Positions 41,060-51,477 of a stretch of 64,000 bases of DNA are shown here, piece by piece. This DNA comes from Allochromatium vinosum DSM 180 (GTDB lineage Bacteria; Pseudomonadota; Gammaproteobacteria; Chromatiales; Chromatiaceae). Below the pieces are notes generated by a model. The model did not search any database, had not been told where the DNA came from, and saw only the letters and a list, made by a program, of their open reading frames with translations. The stretch lies in contig NC_013851.1 in the NCBI RefSeq assembly GCF_000025485.1, positions 3,344,001 through 3,408,000 of the forward strand. Reading direction: 5' to 3'. The position numbers and the translations under genes are program-made. The stretch's first letter is position 1, and each line of letters starts with the position of its first letter.

Positions 41060-41100
41060 AGTCTGAAGACTAGCCCAACCGCGCCGATCCGAACAGCCCT

Positions 41101-42504
41101 TTAGAGGCTGTAGTACATGTCGAACTCGACCGGATGGGTCGTCATGCGAATGCGCGTGACTTCCTTCATCTTGAGATCGATGTAGGCATCGATCAGGTCA
41201 TCGGTGAACACACCGCCGGCGGTCAGGAAGTCGCGATCCTGGTCGAGGCAGTCGAGCGCCATGTCGAGCGAATGACAGACGGTCGGGATCGACTTGGCCT
41301 CTTCGCGCGGCAGGTCGTAGAGATCCTTGTCCATGGCGTCGCCCGGATGGATCTTGTTCTGGATGCCGTCGAGACCAGCCATCATCATGGCCGAGAAAGC
41401 CAGATAGGGGTTGGAGGTCGCATCCGGGAAGCGCACCTCGATACGACGTGCCTTGGGGCTGGAGACGTGCGGGATGCGGATCGAGGCCGAGCGGTTGCGC
41501 GCCGAGTAGGCGAGCATGACCGGCGCTTCGAAGCCGGGCACCAGACGCTTGTAGGAGTTGGTCGAAGCGTTGGTGATGGCGTTGAGCGCGCGCGCGTGCT
41601 TGATGATGCCGCCGATGTAGTAGAGGGCCAGATCGGACAGACCGCCGTACTTGTCGCCGGCGAACAGGTTCTGACCGTCCTTGGCGAGCGACTGGTGGAC
41701 GTGCATGCCGCTGCCGTTGTCGCCGACCAGCGGCTTGGGCATGAAGGTCGCGGTCTTGCCATAGGCGTGAGCAACGTTCTGCACCACATACTTGAGGATC
41801 TGGTTCCAGTCGGCGCGCTTGACCAGGGTGCTGAACTGGGTGCCGATTTCGCACTGGCCGGCGGTGGCGACCTCGTGATGGTGCACCTCGACCGGCACGC
41901 CCATCTCTTCGAGCGTCAGGCACATGGCCGCGCGCAGATCGTTGAGCGAGTCGACCGGGGGAACCGGGAAGTAGCCGCCCTTGACGCTCGGACGATGGCC
42001 CATGTTGCCGTCGGGGAAGACACGCTCGGAGTTCCAGCCGGCTTCCTCGGAGTCGACCTTGTAGAAGCAGCCGCTCATGTCGGCGCCCCAGCGGATGTCG
42101 TCGAGGATGAAGAATTCCGGTTCGGGGCCGAAGAAGGCGGTGTCGGCGATGCCGGTCGACTTCAGATAGGCCTCGGCGCGCTTGGCCACCGAACGCGGAT
42201 CGCGCTCGTAGCCCTGCATGGTGTCGGGTTCGAGGATGTCGCAGCGGACGATGAGCGTGGCCTCATCGGAGAAGGGGTCCATGACCGCCGTGTCGGCCTC
42301 GGGCATCAGCACCATGTCGGAGGCCTCGATGCCCTTCCAGCCGGCGATCGAGGAGCCGTCGAACATTTTGCCGTCCTTGAACACGTCCTCATCGACGGTA
42401 TGGGCCGGCACGGAGACGTGCTGCTCCTTGCCACGGGTGTCGGTGAAGCGAAAATCGACGAATTTCACTTCATTTTCTTTGATCATCTTAATGACGTCAG
42501 TCAT
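41101..42504 (-). CDS. glnA: Glutamine synthetase, type I
   Basis: The start at 42504 ([20 protein letters not shown]) gives 467 residues, close to the normal 469. Conserved segments include [24 protein letters not shown] and [14 protein letters not shown]. The adenylylation tyrosine is Tyr396 in DLYDLPREE, so activity is probably controlled by GlnE. It assimilates ammonia into glutamine. A sigma-54 promoter candidate lies about 205 bases upstream, and ntrB-ntrC follow downstream, consistent with nitrogen regulation. Confidence 0.98.
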   Translation of the reverse strand: MTDVIKMIKENEVKFVDFRFTDTRGKEQHVSVPAHTVDEDVFKDGKMFDGSSIAGWKGIEASDMVLMPEADTAVMDPFSDEATLIVRCDILEPDTMQGYERDPRSVAKRAEAYLKSTGIADTAFFGPEPEFFILDDIRWGADMSGCFYKVDSEEAGWNSERVFPDGNMGHRPSVKGGYFPVPPVDSLNDLRAAMCLTLEEMGVPVEVHHHEVATAGQCEIGTQFSTLVKRADWNQILKYVVQNVAHAYGKTATFMPKPLVGDNGSGMHVHQSLAKDGQNLFAGDKYGGLSDLALYYIGGIIKHARALNAITNASTNSYKRLVPGFEAPVMLAYSARNRSASIRIPHVSSPKARRIEVRFPDATSNPYLAFSAMMMAGLDGIQNKIHPGDAMDKDLYDLPREEAKSIPTVCHSLDMALDCLDQDRDFLTAGGVFTDDLIDAYIDLKMKEVTRIRMTTHPVEFDMYYSL

Positions 42505-42981
42505 TCGAATTGTCTCCGCTACGTGGTATCTACGAACAGTCTGGCCGGCCAACGCGATGCACTCGAATCGATCCGCTAAGGCTCGATGCAGGAGCCTAGC
42601 AGGTCGCGGCGCGCGTCGCACGAAATCGGTCATCCCGAATGATGGTGGTTGCCACGGTCGTCGGCATCGATCCGCAACCCGGTGGCTCGCCATCGCCTCG
42701 CGCCCATTAAGCAATGAGCAAGCCAATAAGAGGCATCCAGGATCGCCAAGCGGCGGGTCCCAGACCCTCGCCCCCGAACCGGGTCATGAATCCATTGAAA
42801 AACATTGGGTTGAACTTAGAACTCGGTTTCGACAGGGCGCGTTCGGCTCGATGCGCCGCTCTCCGGCTTGACCAAGTCCGGTCGCCAGGCGAGCGATTCA
42901 CCCTCTAAATGCACTCAAATGGACGAGAGCGCACTTTTTTGCACCAAAAGAGCGCAACGCTCCAGCTCACTCCACGACAGA
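42505..42981. other. Long glnA leader and regulatory region
   Basis: About 480 bases without a supported gene separate glnA from the cation efflux gene upstream on the same strand. It holds a sigma-54 promoter candidate (42711-42726) and three direct TGCAC-type repeats (TGCACT at 42910, CGCACT at 42930, TGCACC at 42940) that resemble NtrC half-sites. A leader of roughly 195 bases would precede the glnA start. Short open frames here look spurious. Confidence 0.6.
42711..42726 (-). promoter_or_regulatory. Candidate sigma-54 (RpoN) promoter of glnA
   Basis: On the minus strand the sequence reads TTGGCTTGCTCATTGCTTAA. It has TGGC at -24 and TTGC at -12 with exactly ten bases between the GG and GC pairs, the invariant RpoN spacing. 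Transcription would start near 42699, about 195 bases before glnA. It lies upstream of a gene normally driven by sigma-54 and NtrC, and ntrBC are adjacent. Confidence 0.65.
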
Positions 42982-44148
42982 TCATCCAAAGTAGACCCGA
43001 ACCCGGCCAAAAGCCGAATCCTCACGCAGCGCCTCCGCCAGTTCGGCGCACAGCCGCTCGGGATCGGAACCCGTGCGCTGACAAGCCGTGATCGGAAAGA
43101 AGACCTCGACCTCGATCCGTCCACCCAGATAGTGCAGCAGCAGGCGCTGGCGCTCGTTGGCGGCCGGAATCGCCGACCAGAGCGAGGCCAGCCGTGCCAG
43201 GGCTTCGGCGCGCAGCGGCAGGGGTGGAACGTCAGGCTTACTCGCGTCGTCCTCGGGATCGATATGGACGGTTACGTCCGTCATGTCCGAGATCTCGCGC
43301 TTGAGTCGCTGCTCGACCAGGACACTGATCATATGGCCTTCGGAGACGCTGATGTCGGGGTCGACCAGCACATGAACATCGGCCGAGACCTGCCCGCCGA
43401 GCCGGCGCGTGCGCAGCATATGGATGTCGCGCACGCCGCCGACCGAGCGGATGGTCTGCGCGACCTCGGTGATGCGCTCGGATTCGAGTCCGGTGTCCAC
43501 CAGCTCGCTGACCGCGCCCCAGCCCAGTCCCCAGGCAATGCGAGCGATCATCAGGGCGACGATGAAAGCGGCGATGGCGTCGAGATAGGTCAGACCCGCC
43601 ATGGTGCCGGCGATGCCGATCAGCACCACGATCGAAGAGATGGCATCGCTGCGATGATGCCAGGCATTGGCGCGCAACAGATCCGAACGCACGCGCTTGG
43701 CATAGCCGAGCGTCCACCAGTAGAGCCACTCCTTCACGCCGATCGAGGCCAGGGTCGCGGCGAGCGCCAGGGCGTCGGGTTTCAACAGAGCGTCCGGCTC
43801 GAAGAGTCGATGTACGGCATCCCAGCCGATGCCGAGGGCGATCAGCAGCAGCAGCGTTCCGAGGGCCAGGGTGGCGACGGTCTCGTAGCGTGCGTGCCCA
43901 TAGGGATGGTTCTGATCGGGCTGCTGGCTGGCGTGATGTCCGGCGACATAGACCAGTACGTCAGACAGCAGATCCGAGAGCGAGTGGATGCCGTCGGCCA
44001 CCAGTGCCTGCGAGTGCCCCAGGAATCCGGCCAGGATCTTGATCGCGGACAGGACCAGATTGAGCACGGCACTGACAATGGAGGTGTGCGTGATCGCCTG
44101 ACGGCGTTCGCGCGTGGTGGCTGTGGGCACGTTCACGAGGCTGGACAT
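42982..44148 (-). CDS. Cation diffusion facilitator (FieF-like metal efflux)
   Basis: The start at 44148 ([17 protein letters not shown]) gives 388 residues. Six membrane helices are visible, with the metal site as HSLSD in helix 2 and HRSDA in helix 5, the HxxxD/HxxxD pair common in zinc-type members. The cytoplasmic domain has [16 protein letters not shown], a feature of the family. It is about 80 residues longer than FieF, with an extra C-terminal domain. The substrate is likely Zn(II), Fe(II), Cd(II) or Co(II). It is divergent from glyQ. Confidence 0.92.
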   Translation of the reverse strand: MSSLVNVPTATTRERRQAITHTSIVSAVLNLVLSAIKILAGFLGHSQALVADGIHSLSDLLSDVLVYVAGHHASQQPDQNHPYGHARYETVATLALGTLLLLIALGIGWDAVHRLFEPDALLKPDALALAATLASIGVKEWLYWWTLGYAKRVRSDLLRANAWHHRSDAISSIVVLIGIAGTMAGLTYLDAIAAFIVALMIARIAWGLGWGAVSELVDTGLESERITEVAQTIRSVGGVRDIHMLRTRRLGGQVSADVHVLVDPDISVSEGHMISVLVEQRLKREISDMTDVTVHIDPEDDASKPDVPPLPLRAEALARLASLWSAIPAANERQRLLLHYLGGRIEVEVFFPITACQRTGSDPERLCAELAEALREDSAFGRVRVYFG

Positions 44149-44323
44149 CCTGATCGATGACGATTGGCTCGGGCGCGCAGTATACGCCGTCGGCGTCCGC
44201 TGGCCCATGCACGTCTCTCCGGCGGACGGATTCGAGCGCAACCGGCGATCGGGTCGGGCACATCGGCGAGCGACCGAATATACTGTGCGACTTTGCCGAA
44301 CTCAGCCCTCACAGGAGTCCATC

Positions 44324-45229
44324 TTGAGCCGCGAATCCGAGGATCTCTCGACCTTCCAGGGTCTCATCTTTGCGCTCGAGCGCTACTGGGCCGATCTCGG
44401 GTGCGTCGTCGTCCAGCCCTTCGACATGGAGGTGGGCGCGGGCACCTTCCATCCGTCCACCTTCCTGCGCTCGATCGGTCCCGAGCCGTGGCGCAGCGCC
44501 TATGTCCAGCCCTCGCGCCGTCCGACCGACGGGCGCTATGGCGAGAATCCCAACCGGCTCCAGCACTACTATCAGTTCCAGGTGGTGCTCAAGCCCTCGC
44601 CGCTCGACATCCAGGAGCTGTATCTGAACTCGCTGCGCCGGCTGGGGATCGATCCGCTGGTGCACGATATCCGCTTCGTCGAGGACAACTGGGAGTCACC
44701 CACGCTCGGCGCCTGGGGGCTGGGCTGGGAGGTGTGGCTCAACGGCATGGAAGTCACCCAGTTCACCTATTTCCAGCAGGTCGGCGGACTCGACTGCCGG
44801 CCCGTGACCGGCGAGATCACCTATGGTCTGGAGCGCATCGCCATGTATCTCCAGGAGGTCGAGAGCGTCTACGACCTGGTCTGGAGCCGCTCGCCGGCGG
44901 GTGTCGTCACCTATGGCGATGTCTACCATCAAAACGAAGTCGAGCAGTCGACCTACAACTTCGAACTGGCCGACACCGCCGCGCTCTTTGCGCAGTTCGA
45001 CACCCATGAGCGCATCAGCACTGAGCTGATCGAGCGCGGTCTGCCGCTGCCGGCCTATGAGCAGGTGCTCAAAGCCTCGCACACCTTCAATCTGCTCGAC
45101 GCGCGCGGGGCGATCTCGGTCACGGAGCGCCAGCGTTTCATCCTGCGGGTGCGCACACTCTCGCGTGCCGTCGCCCAGGCCTATTACGACAAACGGGAGG
45201 CGCTCGGCTTCCCGATGCTGCAATCTTGA
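44324..45229 (+). CDS. glyQ: Glycyl-tRNA synthetase alpha subunit
   Basis: The best start is TTG 44324, set by the ribosome site ACAGGAG six bases upstream, giving 301 residues ([14 protein letters not shown]). The family start [17 protein letters not shown] and class II motif FRSIGPEPW-like [19 protein letters not shown] are present. It forms an alpha2-beta2 enzyme with GlyS that charges tRNA-Gly. The gene is 21 bases before glyS. Confidence 0.96.
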   Translation: MSRESEDLSTFQGLIFALERYWADLGCVVVQPFDMEVGAGTFHPSTFLRSIGPEPWRSAYVQPSRRPTDGRYGENPNRLQHYYQFQVVLKPSPLDIQELYLNSLRRLGIDPLVHDIRFVEDNWESPTLGAWGLGWEVWLNGMEVTQFTYFQQVGGLDCRPVTGEITYGLERIAMYLQEVESVYDLVWSRSPAGVVTYGDVYHQNEVEQSTYNFELADTAALFAQFDTHERISTELIERGLPLPAYEQVLKASHTFNLLDARGAISVTERQRFILRVRTLSRAVAQAYYDKREALGFPMLQS

Positions 45230-45250
45230 GCGGGAGAGGTTCTTTTGGAT

Positions 45251-47326
45251 ATGTCGACGACTGATCTGCTCATCGAGATCGGGACCGAGGAACTCCCGCC
45301 GATCGCCCTGCCCGTCCTGTCGCGAGCCTTCACGGAAGGCGTTCGCGACCAGCTCAAGACCCATGGGATTGGATTCGAGACGGTCGAATCCTTTGCCGCG
45401 CCACGGCGTCTGGCCCTGCTGGTCAAGGGCATCCAGACGCGCCAGCCCGATCAGGAGAACGTGCGCCGGGGTCCGGCGGTCCAGGCGGCGTTCGACGCCG
45501 AGGGCCAGCCGACCAAGGCTCTGCTCGGCTTCGCGCGTTCCTGTGGGGTCGAGGTCGAGGCGCTGGGACGCGAGGAGACCGACAAGGGAAGCTGGCTGGT
45601 CCATCGCAGCATCACGCCCGGTCGGGAGACAGCCCAACTGGTGCCGGACATGACCGAAGCCGCACTCGCGGGGCTGCCGATCCCCAAGCGGATGCGCTGG
45701 GGCGATCGCAGCGAAGAGTTCGTACGCCCGGTGCACTGGGTCTGTCTGCTGCTCGGTACCGAATCGATCGCCGGTACCGTGATGGGTCTGCCCACCGAGA
45801 CCCGCACCCGTGGTCATCGCTTCCATCACCCCGCCCCCATCGCCATCGGCCAGGCGTCCGACTATGCCGCGACCCTGCGCGAACAGGGCCGGGTCGAGCC
45901 GTCCTTCGAGCTTCGGCGCGAGCGCATCCGTGAGCAGGTCATGAGCCTGGCCGCGTCCAATAGACTGCGGGCGCGCATCGATCCCGAGCTGCTCGACGAG
46001 GTCACGGCCCTGGTCGAATGGCCGCAGGCCCTGCTGTGCAAGTTCGACGAGCGCTTCCTGGAGATCCCGCCGGAGGTGCTGATCGAGACCATGCAGAGCA
46101 ACCAGAAGTATTTCCCGGTCGAGGACATGAACGGGGCGCTTCAGGCACGCTTCATCGCCGTGGCCAACATCGAGAGCCATGATCCCGATCAGGTGCGCGC
46201 GGGCAACGAGCGCGTCATCCGTCCGCGCTTCTCCGACGCCGCCTTCTTCTGGTCGCAGGATCTCAAGCAGCCGCTGGAAGCCTTCGCGCCCCGGCTGGAG
46301 ACCGTGGTCTTCCAGGACAAGCTCGGCACCCAGGCGGCCAAGTGCGCGCGTGTGGCCCGGCTCGGGCGCGAACTGGCCCAAGCGATCGGCGTCGATCCGG
46401 CGCTGGTCGAGCGGGCGGCTGCGTTGTCCAAGTGCGACCTGATGACGGCGATGGTGTTCGAGTTCCCCGGACTCCAGGGCACCATGGGGCGCTATTACGC
46501 CGAGCGATCGGGCGAAGACGCCTGTGTCAGCGCGGCGATGGAGGATCAATATCGCCCGCGCTTCGCCGGTGACGAACTGCCGACCAGCCCCTGCGGTCGG
46601 GCGCTGGCGCTCGCCGACCGGCTCGACACCCTGGTCGGCATCTTCGGCATCGGACTGCGCCCGACCGGCACCAAAGACCCCTATGCACTGCGTCGCGCCT
46701 CGATCGCCGTGCTGCGGCTGTTGATCGAGACCCCGCTCGACCTGGATCTGCGCGACCTGCTCGAACGCGCCGCCGCCGGTTTCCCGGCCGGACTCCTGGC
46801 CGAAGACACGGTCGAGGCAGTCCTGGGCTACATGCTGGAGCGTCTGCGCGGCTATTACAGCGACCGGGTGGTCGCGGTCGATACGGTCGAGTCGGTCATC
46901 CACACGGGCGTGACCAACCCCTGGGATCTGGACCGGCGCATCGTGGCTGTCACCCAGTTCCGCCGTCTGCCCGCCGCCGATGCCCTGGCGGCGGCCAACA
47001 AGCGTATCCGCAACATCCTGCTCAAGGCCGACCCGGCTGACCTGACCGAAGGTGGACCGAACCCGGCGCTACTGGTCGAGGTACCCGAACAGCGGCTGGC
47101 CGAACGGATCGCCGAACTCGAAACGCGGGTCGAGCCGCTGGCCCGGGCACGCGACTATGTCGCGATCCTTGAGACCCTGGCCGAGCTACGCGAGGACGTC
47201 GACGCCTTCTTCGACGAGGTCATGGTCATGGCGGACGATCCGGCCACGCGACGCAACCGACTCCAGTTGCTGCGATCGCTGTCGGCGCTGTTCCTGCGCG
47301 TGGCCGACATCTCGCGGCTCCAGTGA
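45251..47326 (+). CDS. glyS: Glycyl-tRNA synthetase beta subunit
   Basis: The start ATG 45251 (MSTTDLLIEIGTEELPP) gives 691 residues; a TTG two codons earlier is possible. The N-terminal TEELPP signature, the central HD-like region and the C-terminal anticodon-binding domain (FDEVMVMADDPATRRNRLQLL) are intact. It partners with GlyQ just upstream. gmhB and plsC follow on the same strand. Confidence 0.97.
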   Translation: MSTTDLLIEIGTEELPPIALPVLSRAFTEGVRDQLKTHGIGFETVESFAAPRRLALLVKGIQTRQPDQENVRRGPAVQAAFDAEGQPTKALLGFARSCGVEVEALGREETDKGSWLVHRSITPGRETAQLVPDMTEAALAGLPIPKRMRWGDRSEEFVRPVHWVCLLLGTESIAGTVMGLPTETRTRGHRFHHPAPIAIGQASDYAATLREQGRVEPSFELRRERIREQVMSLAASNRLRARIDPELLDEVTALVEWPQALLCKFDERFLEIPPEVLIETMQSNQKYFPVEDMNGALQARFIAVANIESHDPDQVRAGNERVIRPRFSDAAFFWSQDLKQPLEAFAPRLETVVFQDKLGTQAAKCARVARLGRELAQAIGVDPALVERAAALSKCDLMTAMVFEFPGLQGTMGRYYAERSGEDACVSAAMEDQYRPRFAGDELPTSPCGRALALADRLDTLVGIFGIGLRPTGTKDPYALRRASIAVLRLLIETPLDLDLRDLLERAAAGFPAGLLAEDTVEAVLGYMLERLRGYYSDRVVAVDTVESVIHTGVTNPWDLDRRIVAVTQFRRLPAADALAAANKRIRNILLKADPADLTEGGPNPALLVEVPEQRLAERIAELETRVEPLARARDYVAILETLAELREDVDAFFDEVMVMADDPATRRNRLQLLRSLSALFLRVADISRLQ

Positions 47327-47357
47327 CGCCCGGACCACGACCGGAATCGGCACCCAC

Positions 47358-47924
47358 ATGACCGATCGGCTCGTCATCCTCGACCGCGACGGCGTCATCA
47401 ACCACGACTCCGACGACTACATCAAGTCGTTGGACGAATGGCTGCCGATCCCCGGCAGCATCGAGGCCATCGCACGGCTCTCGCATGCCGGCTTTCGGGT
47501 CGCGGTAGCCACCAACCAATCGGGACTGGCGCGCGGACTGTTCAAGCTCGAAATGCTCAACGCCATCCATCAGCGTTTGCGCGAGCGCGTGGAGGCCGAG
47601 GGCGGGCGCATCGAACTGATCGCCTTCTGTCCGCACGGACCCGACGACGGCTGCGATTGCCGCAAGCCGCGTCCGGGACTGCTGCTGGAGATCGCCGCGC
47701 GCTTCGATGTGGAATTGGCCAACGTCCCCTTCATCGGCGATTCGCTCGGCGACATCCAGGCCGCGCGCGCTGCCGGCGCCCGGCCCTGGCTGGTGCGTTC
47801 CGGCAAGGGCGAGCGCACCCTGGAGCGTCTGCGTGAGCAGGGCATGGACAACGAATCGCGCGACATCCCGATCTATCCCGATCTCAACACCGCCGCCACC
47901 GCGCTCATCGACATCCTAGGCTGA
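47358..47924 (+). CDS. gmhB: D-glycero-beta-D-manno-heptose 1,7-bisphosphate 7-phosphatase
   Basis: The 188-residue HAD phosphatase has the nucleophile motif ILDRDGVIN, ATNQSGLARGLF, the zinc-binding loop CPHGPDDGCDCRKP and the acidic motif FIGDSLGDIQAA. It removes the 7-phosphate from heptose bisphosphate in the pathway to ADP-heptose, used in the LPS inner core. It lies 31 bases after glyS and 4 bases before plsC. Confidence 0.96.
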   Translation: MTDRLVILDRDGVINHDSDDYIKSLDEWLPIPGSIEAIARLSHAGFRVAVATNQSGLARGLFKLEMLNAIHQRLRERVEAEGGRIELIAFCPHGPDDGCDCRKPRPGLLLEIAARFDVELANVPFIGDSLGDIQAARAAGARPWLVRSGKGERTLERLREQGMDNESRDIPIYPDLNTAATALIDILG

Positions 47925-47928
47925 ACTT

Positions 47929-48693
47929 ATGACCCTGCTGCGTTCCCTGCTGTTTCAGCTGATCCTGATCGGATCGAGCCTGTTGTATTCGCTCGCGATC
48001 CTGGCGTTCGGGTCCGGCGACTCGGGCCGGCGCGCTCCACGCCTGGCGCGCTCCTGGGCCAGAGTCAATCTCAAGGCGTTGAAGATCCTCTGCGGGCTGG
48101 ACTATCGCGTGCACGGCCTGGAGCATCTGCCCACAGACAATGCGATCGTGCTCTGCAAACACCAGTCCGCCTGGGAGATCCTCGCGCTCAGGGCGCTGCT
48201 GCCGCCGGAACAATCCTGGGTACTCAAGCAGGAGCTGATCCGCATCCCGGTCTTCGGCCAGGCACTCAAGCGGCTGAGCCACATCGCGATCGATCGTGCG
48301 GCCGGACGGCGTGAGATCACCCGTCTCATCCGCGAGGGCAGCGCATTACTGGAAGGCGGGCACTGGGTGGTGATCTTCCCCGAGGGCACGCGGGTCGCGC
48401 CCGGAACCCAGGGCAGCTACAACATCGGCGGTGCGCTGCTGGCCGAGCGCACGGGACGCCCGGTGGTGCCCATCGCCCACAATGCCGGCGTCTTCTGGGG
48501 ACGCCGCAGTCTCGTCAAGCGTCCTGGAACCATAGATCTGGTGATCGGCCCGACCATTTCGACCCAGGGTCGCAAGGCCACCGAGATCAACACCGAAGTC
48601 GAGCACTGGATCGAGCAGACGCTTCAGGCGTGCTCGCCGGAATTCAAAACGCCACCTTCAACCCGCGCACCTTCTGACGGAAATCCTCGGTGA
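47929..48693 (+). CDS. plsC: 1-acyl-sn-glycerol-3-phosphate acyltransferase
   Basis: The 254-residue inner-membrane enzyme has an N-terminal membrane helix. The acyltransferase box is KHQSAWE, an HX4E form of the usual HX4D, and FPEGTRVAPG follows. It makes phosphatidic acid from lysophosphatidic acid in phospholipid synthesis. It ends the glyQS-gmhB-plsC run. Its last 50 bases overlap the gspD 3' end on the opposite strand. Confidence 0.93.
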   Translation: MTLLRSLLFQLILIGSSLLYSLAILAFGSGDSGRRAPRLARSWARVNLKALKILCGLDYRVHGLEHLPTDNAIVLCKHQSAWEILALRALLPPEQSWVLKQELIRIPVFGQALKRLSHIAIDRAAGRREITRLIREGSALLEGGHWVVIFPEGTRVAPGTQGSYNIGGALLAERTGRPVVPIAHNAGVFWGRRSLVKRPGTIDLVIGPTISTQGRKATEINTEVEHWIEQTLQACSPEFKTPPSTRAPSDGNPR

Positions 48694-50845
48694 CGGACTC
48701 GATGTCCTGGTCGTTGGCGATGACCTTGGGTGTGAGGACGACGACCAGTTCGGTGCGGGTCGAGGATTTCGAGGTCTCCCCGAAGAGTCCGCCCACCACC
48801 GGCAGACTGTAGAGTCCCGGAATGCCCTGCTTACCGTCTGAACGCGTGTCCTCGATCAAGCCGCCCAGCACCACGGCCTGATTGGAACGCACGGCCACCG
48901 AGCTGGTGATGGTGCGCTTCTTGAAGGATGGCGAGTTCAGCCCCGAGGCGTTCTCCTCGAACACCGTGCTGACTTCCTGTTCGATCTCCAGCTGAACCAG
49001 ACCACCGGGCGTCACACGCGGTTTGACGGTGAGGATGACGCCCGTGTCTTTATAGGAGATGGTGGTATAGGTGCGATCGGTCGTCGAGGTGCCGTCCTGC
49101 TTCGAGGTGGCGATGGGCACTTCCCGACCGACCTGGATCTTGGCGGTCTGATTGTCCATGACCATGACCGATGGCGAAGAGAGGACGTTGAGCAGATTGT
49201 CGCCCGCCAGCGCACTCAGCGTTGCCTTGATCGTGTCCGGATTGGAGACCATGGCCCAGTTGAATCCGGGGAACATGGTGCCGATGCCCGACGTCTCGGC
49301 ATCATCGAAGGTTCCATCCAAGGACGCGAAACTCTTGCCGTCCGCCCCCGGACCAAAGAGTTCCCACTGCACGCCATACTTGAGACTTCCGCTCAGGGTG
49401 ATCTCGACGATCGTCGCCTCGACCAGCACCTGGAGCGGCAGGATGTCGAGTTGCTTGAGGGCGTCGAGGATCTTTTTGTAGTCACGCGGACTGGCGCGCA
49501 CCAACAGCGAGTTATTGACGGCGTCGGCGACGATATTGACGCTCGACGACATCTCGAGTTCGTGCGATGAGGCGCTCTGGCGTGTCGTCTGGCTCTGGCT
49601 GGTCTTGGAGTCCGAGTTGCCGCTGGTGGTGGTTGTCGTCGTCCCGCCGATGCTCGACGACCGGCCGAGTCCGGGCGCGACATTGCCCACCGAGGACTTG
49701 CGCGCGTTACTGCCGGTGCCGCCGAAGAGCTGCGACAGGATATCGGCCAGACTTTCGGCATCGCTGTGCTTGACCCGGTAGACATAGAGCCGCTCGGAGC
49801 TGTCGCTTCGAGCCTCGGCCATGTCAAGCCGCTCGATCCAGTTGCGCACCTGCTGGAGATAGCGTTCCTGAGGCGAGACGACCAGCAGGGCGTTGGCGCT
49901 CTCGACCGGGATGAACCGGAAGATCCCCTTGAGCGGATTGCCGCTCTCGTCGGCGAGCAGGCTCTCCAGTTGCGTCACCACGTCCTTGCTCTTGGCGTAT
50001 TCGAGCACGAAAAAACCGACTGAGAGTCCCGACATCCAGTCGACGTCGAAGACGCGGATGGTGTCGAGCAGATTGCTCATCTCGGGGCTGGTGCCGGCGA
50101 TCACCAGGAGGTTACGCAGATTGTCGACACGGATGACGCTGCCTTCGGGCGCCAGGGGCGTGAGGATGCTGTTCATCTCCTCGGCGCCGATATAGCGCAA
50201 TGGCACCACCTGCACACTGTAGCCATTGGGCAGGGCGCGGTCGGTCTCGCCGAGCTGAGGCGTCACGCGCCCCTGGACGGCATTGGCCAGCGGCACCACC
50301 TCATAGCGATCGCCCTTTTGGACCAGGGCGGCATTGTTCATCCGCAACAGAGTTTCGAGCGTGGGCAGCAGATCCTCGCGGCGCAGCGGACGGCCGGTCT
50401 GAAGCGAGGTCGCGCCCTGTACCGCCGGATGCAGGACGTAGTTGACCTTGAGCAGGTCGCCCAGGATGACCTTGACCACCTCGCGGATGTCGGTACCGTC
50501 GAAATTCAGCGTGACGTCGCCGGGTGAGGCGTCGACCTCGGACGGCGCTATCCTGCGCACGAACGAGCCGCTGCCGCGCTGGACGATCTCGCTGCTCTTG
50601 GGGCGCGCCTCCTCGTCACCGATGGCAATGATCTCGGCGCCGGCGCCGCCACGCTGCTTGAAGGCGTCTCGCTTACGGGCATGATCTTCGTCCAGGACAT
50701 GACCCGTGGGCTCGCCGACCTTGAGCGTGGGATCCCAATTCGCACGCTCGCAGCCCTGGAGGCCAGTCGCGATACCGGCCAGCAGGGCAACGCACAACCA
50801 ATGTCCGAGCTGAGAATGGCGCCTGGCGGGGTGATGGAAATACAT
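48644..50845 (-). CDS. gspD: Type II secretion secretin GspD (predicted lipoprotein)
   Basis: The start at 50845 has a GAGG ribosome site and gives 733 residues; an upstream ATG at 50893 would overlap gspN by 4 bases and is also possible. A lipobox GLQGC suggests lipidation. N0 and N1-N3 domains follow (DVTLNFDGTDIREVVKVILGD; VVPLRYIGAEEMNSIL). An N3 loop is rich in Ser, Thr and Gly, and the C-terminal secretin domain includes VPIATSKQDG and VVLGGLIEDTRS. It forms the outer-membrane channel. It is the last gene of the operon, as in the Xanthomonas xps order. Confidence 0.95.
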   Translation of the reverse strand: MYFHHPARRHSQLGHWLCVALLAGIATGLQGCERANWDPTLKVGEPTGHVLDEDHARKRDAFKQRGGAGAEIIAIGDEEARPKSSEIVQRGSGSFVRRIAPSEVDASPGDVTLNFDGTDIREVVKVILGDLLKVNYVLHPAVQGATSLQTGRPLRREDLLPTLETLLRMNNAALVQKGDRYEVVPLANAVQGRVTPQLGETDRALPNGYSVQVVPLRYIGAEEMNSILTPLAPEGSVIRVDNLRNLLVIAGTSPEMSNLLDTIRVFDVDWMSGLSVGFFVLEYAKSKDVVTQLESLLADESGNPLKGIFRFIPVESANALLVVSPQERYLQQVRNWIERLDMAEARSDSSERLYVYRVKHSDAESLADILSQLFGGTGSNARKSSVGNVAPGLGRSSSIGGTTTTTTSGNSDSKTSQSQTTRQSASSHELEMSSSVNIVADAVNNSLLVRASPRDYKKILDALKQLDILPLQVLVEATIVEITLSGSLKYGVQWELFGPGADGKSFASLDGTFDDAETSGIGTMFPGFNWAMVSNPDTIKATLSALAGDNLLNVLSSPSVMVMDNQTAKIQVGREVPIATSKQDGTSTTDRTYTTISYKDTGVILTVKPRVTPGGLVQLEIEQEVSTVFEENASGLNSPSFKKRTITSSVAVRSNQAVVLGGLIEDTRSDGKQGIPGLYSLPVVGGLFGETSKSSTRTELVVVLTPKVIANDQDIESVTEDFRQKVRGLKVAF

Positions 50846-50889
50846 GGTGCCTCGGTGACGGGCGTCGAGTCGTCTCGACCGACCTGTGA

Positions 50890-51477
50890 TCATGGCTTGG
50901 GAGATTCGGGGCGAGCCGGCACACGGGGAGGAGGCCGTGGCAGAACCTTCCGGGCGGGTGGTGGCGCGGTCGCGGGCACTGGCTTGGAATAGTCGCGCAA
51001 TATTAGCGCATCCTGCCGACCCTGTCGCTCAAGCAGGACGCGGTCTTCCTGGATGTCGGTGACTGACCAGCCTTGCAGGTCATCGCCGATACGCAGACGC
51101 CGAAGCTTGAGTTGCGTCGGGTCCTGGACCCAGGCGGAGACGATCTCGGATGTGATGAGTACCGCGTTCAGATCGAAGGCACTCAACTCCACATTGGCCT
51201 CCGGCCCCCGTGTGTCCGCCGGATCGTCGTTCAGTGGCTCCGGCTTGCGATCCGGCCGGAAGAGTGGACGCTCGACGATGGAGGCATAGTTGTCCCGGCT
51301 ATCGAAGGTTTCGAGCCGAGCGAGCAGGTCCGGCTGCGTGGACGATACGCCGGACGGGTTCCCCCCAGGCGCGTTCGCCGATTCCAGCACGGGCATCGGC
51401 GGTGGCCAGCCGAGCCACTGGAGCGTCAGACCGGCCAGCAGGACGAGCGCAACCAGGACCGGGACATAGCGTCTCAC
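50890..51477 (-). CDS. gspN: Type II secretion protein GspC/GspN-like (XpsN-type)
   Basis: This 195-residue inner-membrane protein has one N-terminal helix (VPVLVALVLLAGLTLQWLG), a periplasmic linker and a homology-region-like domain (LSAFDLNAVLITSEIVSAWV, IGDDLQGWSVTDIQEDRVLLER). A proline-rich C-terminus ends it. The domain resembles the GspC HR region that links the inner-membrane platform to GspD. The position between gspM and gspD matches xpsN in Xanthomonas. It overlaps gspM by 4 bases. Confidence 0.8.
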   Translation of the reverse strand: MRRYVPVLVALVLLAGLTLQWLGWPPPMPVLESANAPGGNPSGVSSTQPDLLARLETFDSRDNYASIVERPLFRPDRKPEPLNDDPADTRGPEANVELSAFDLNAVLITSEIVSAWVQDPTQLKLRRLRIGDDLQGWSVTDIQEDRVLLERQGRQDALILRDYSKPVPATAPPPARKVLPRPPPRVPARPESPKP

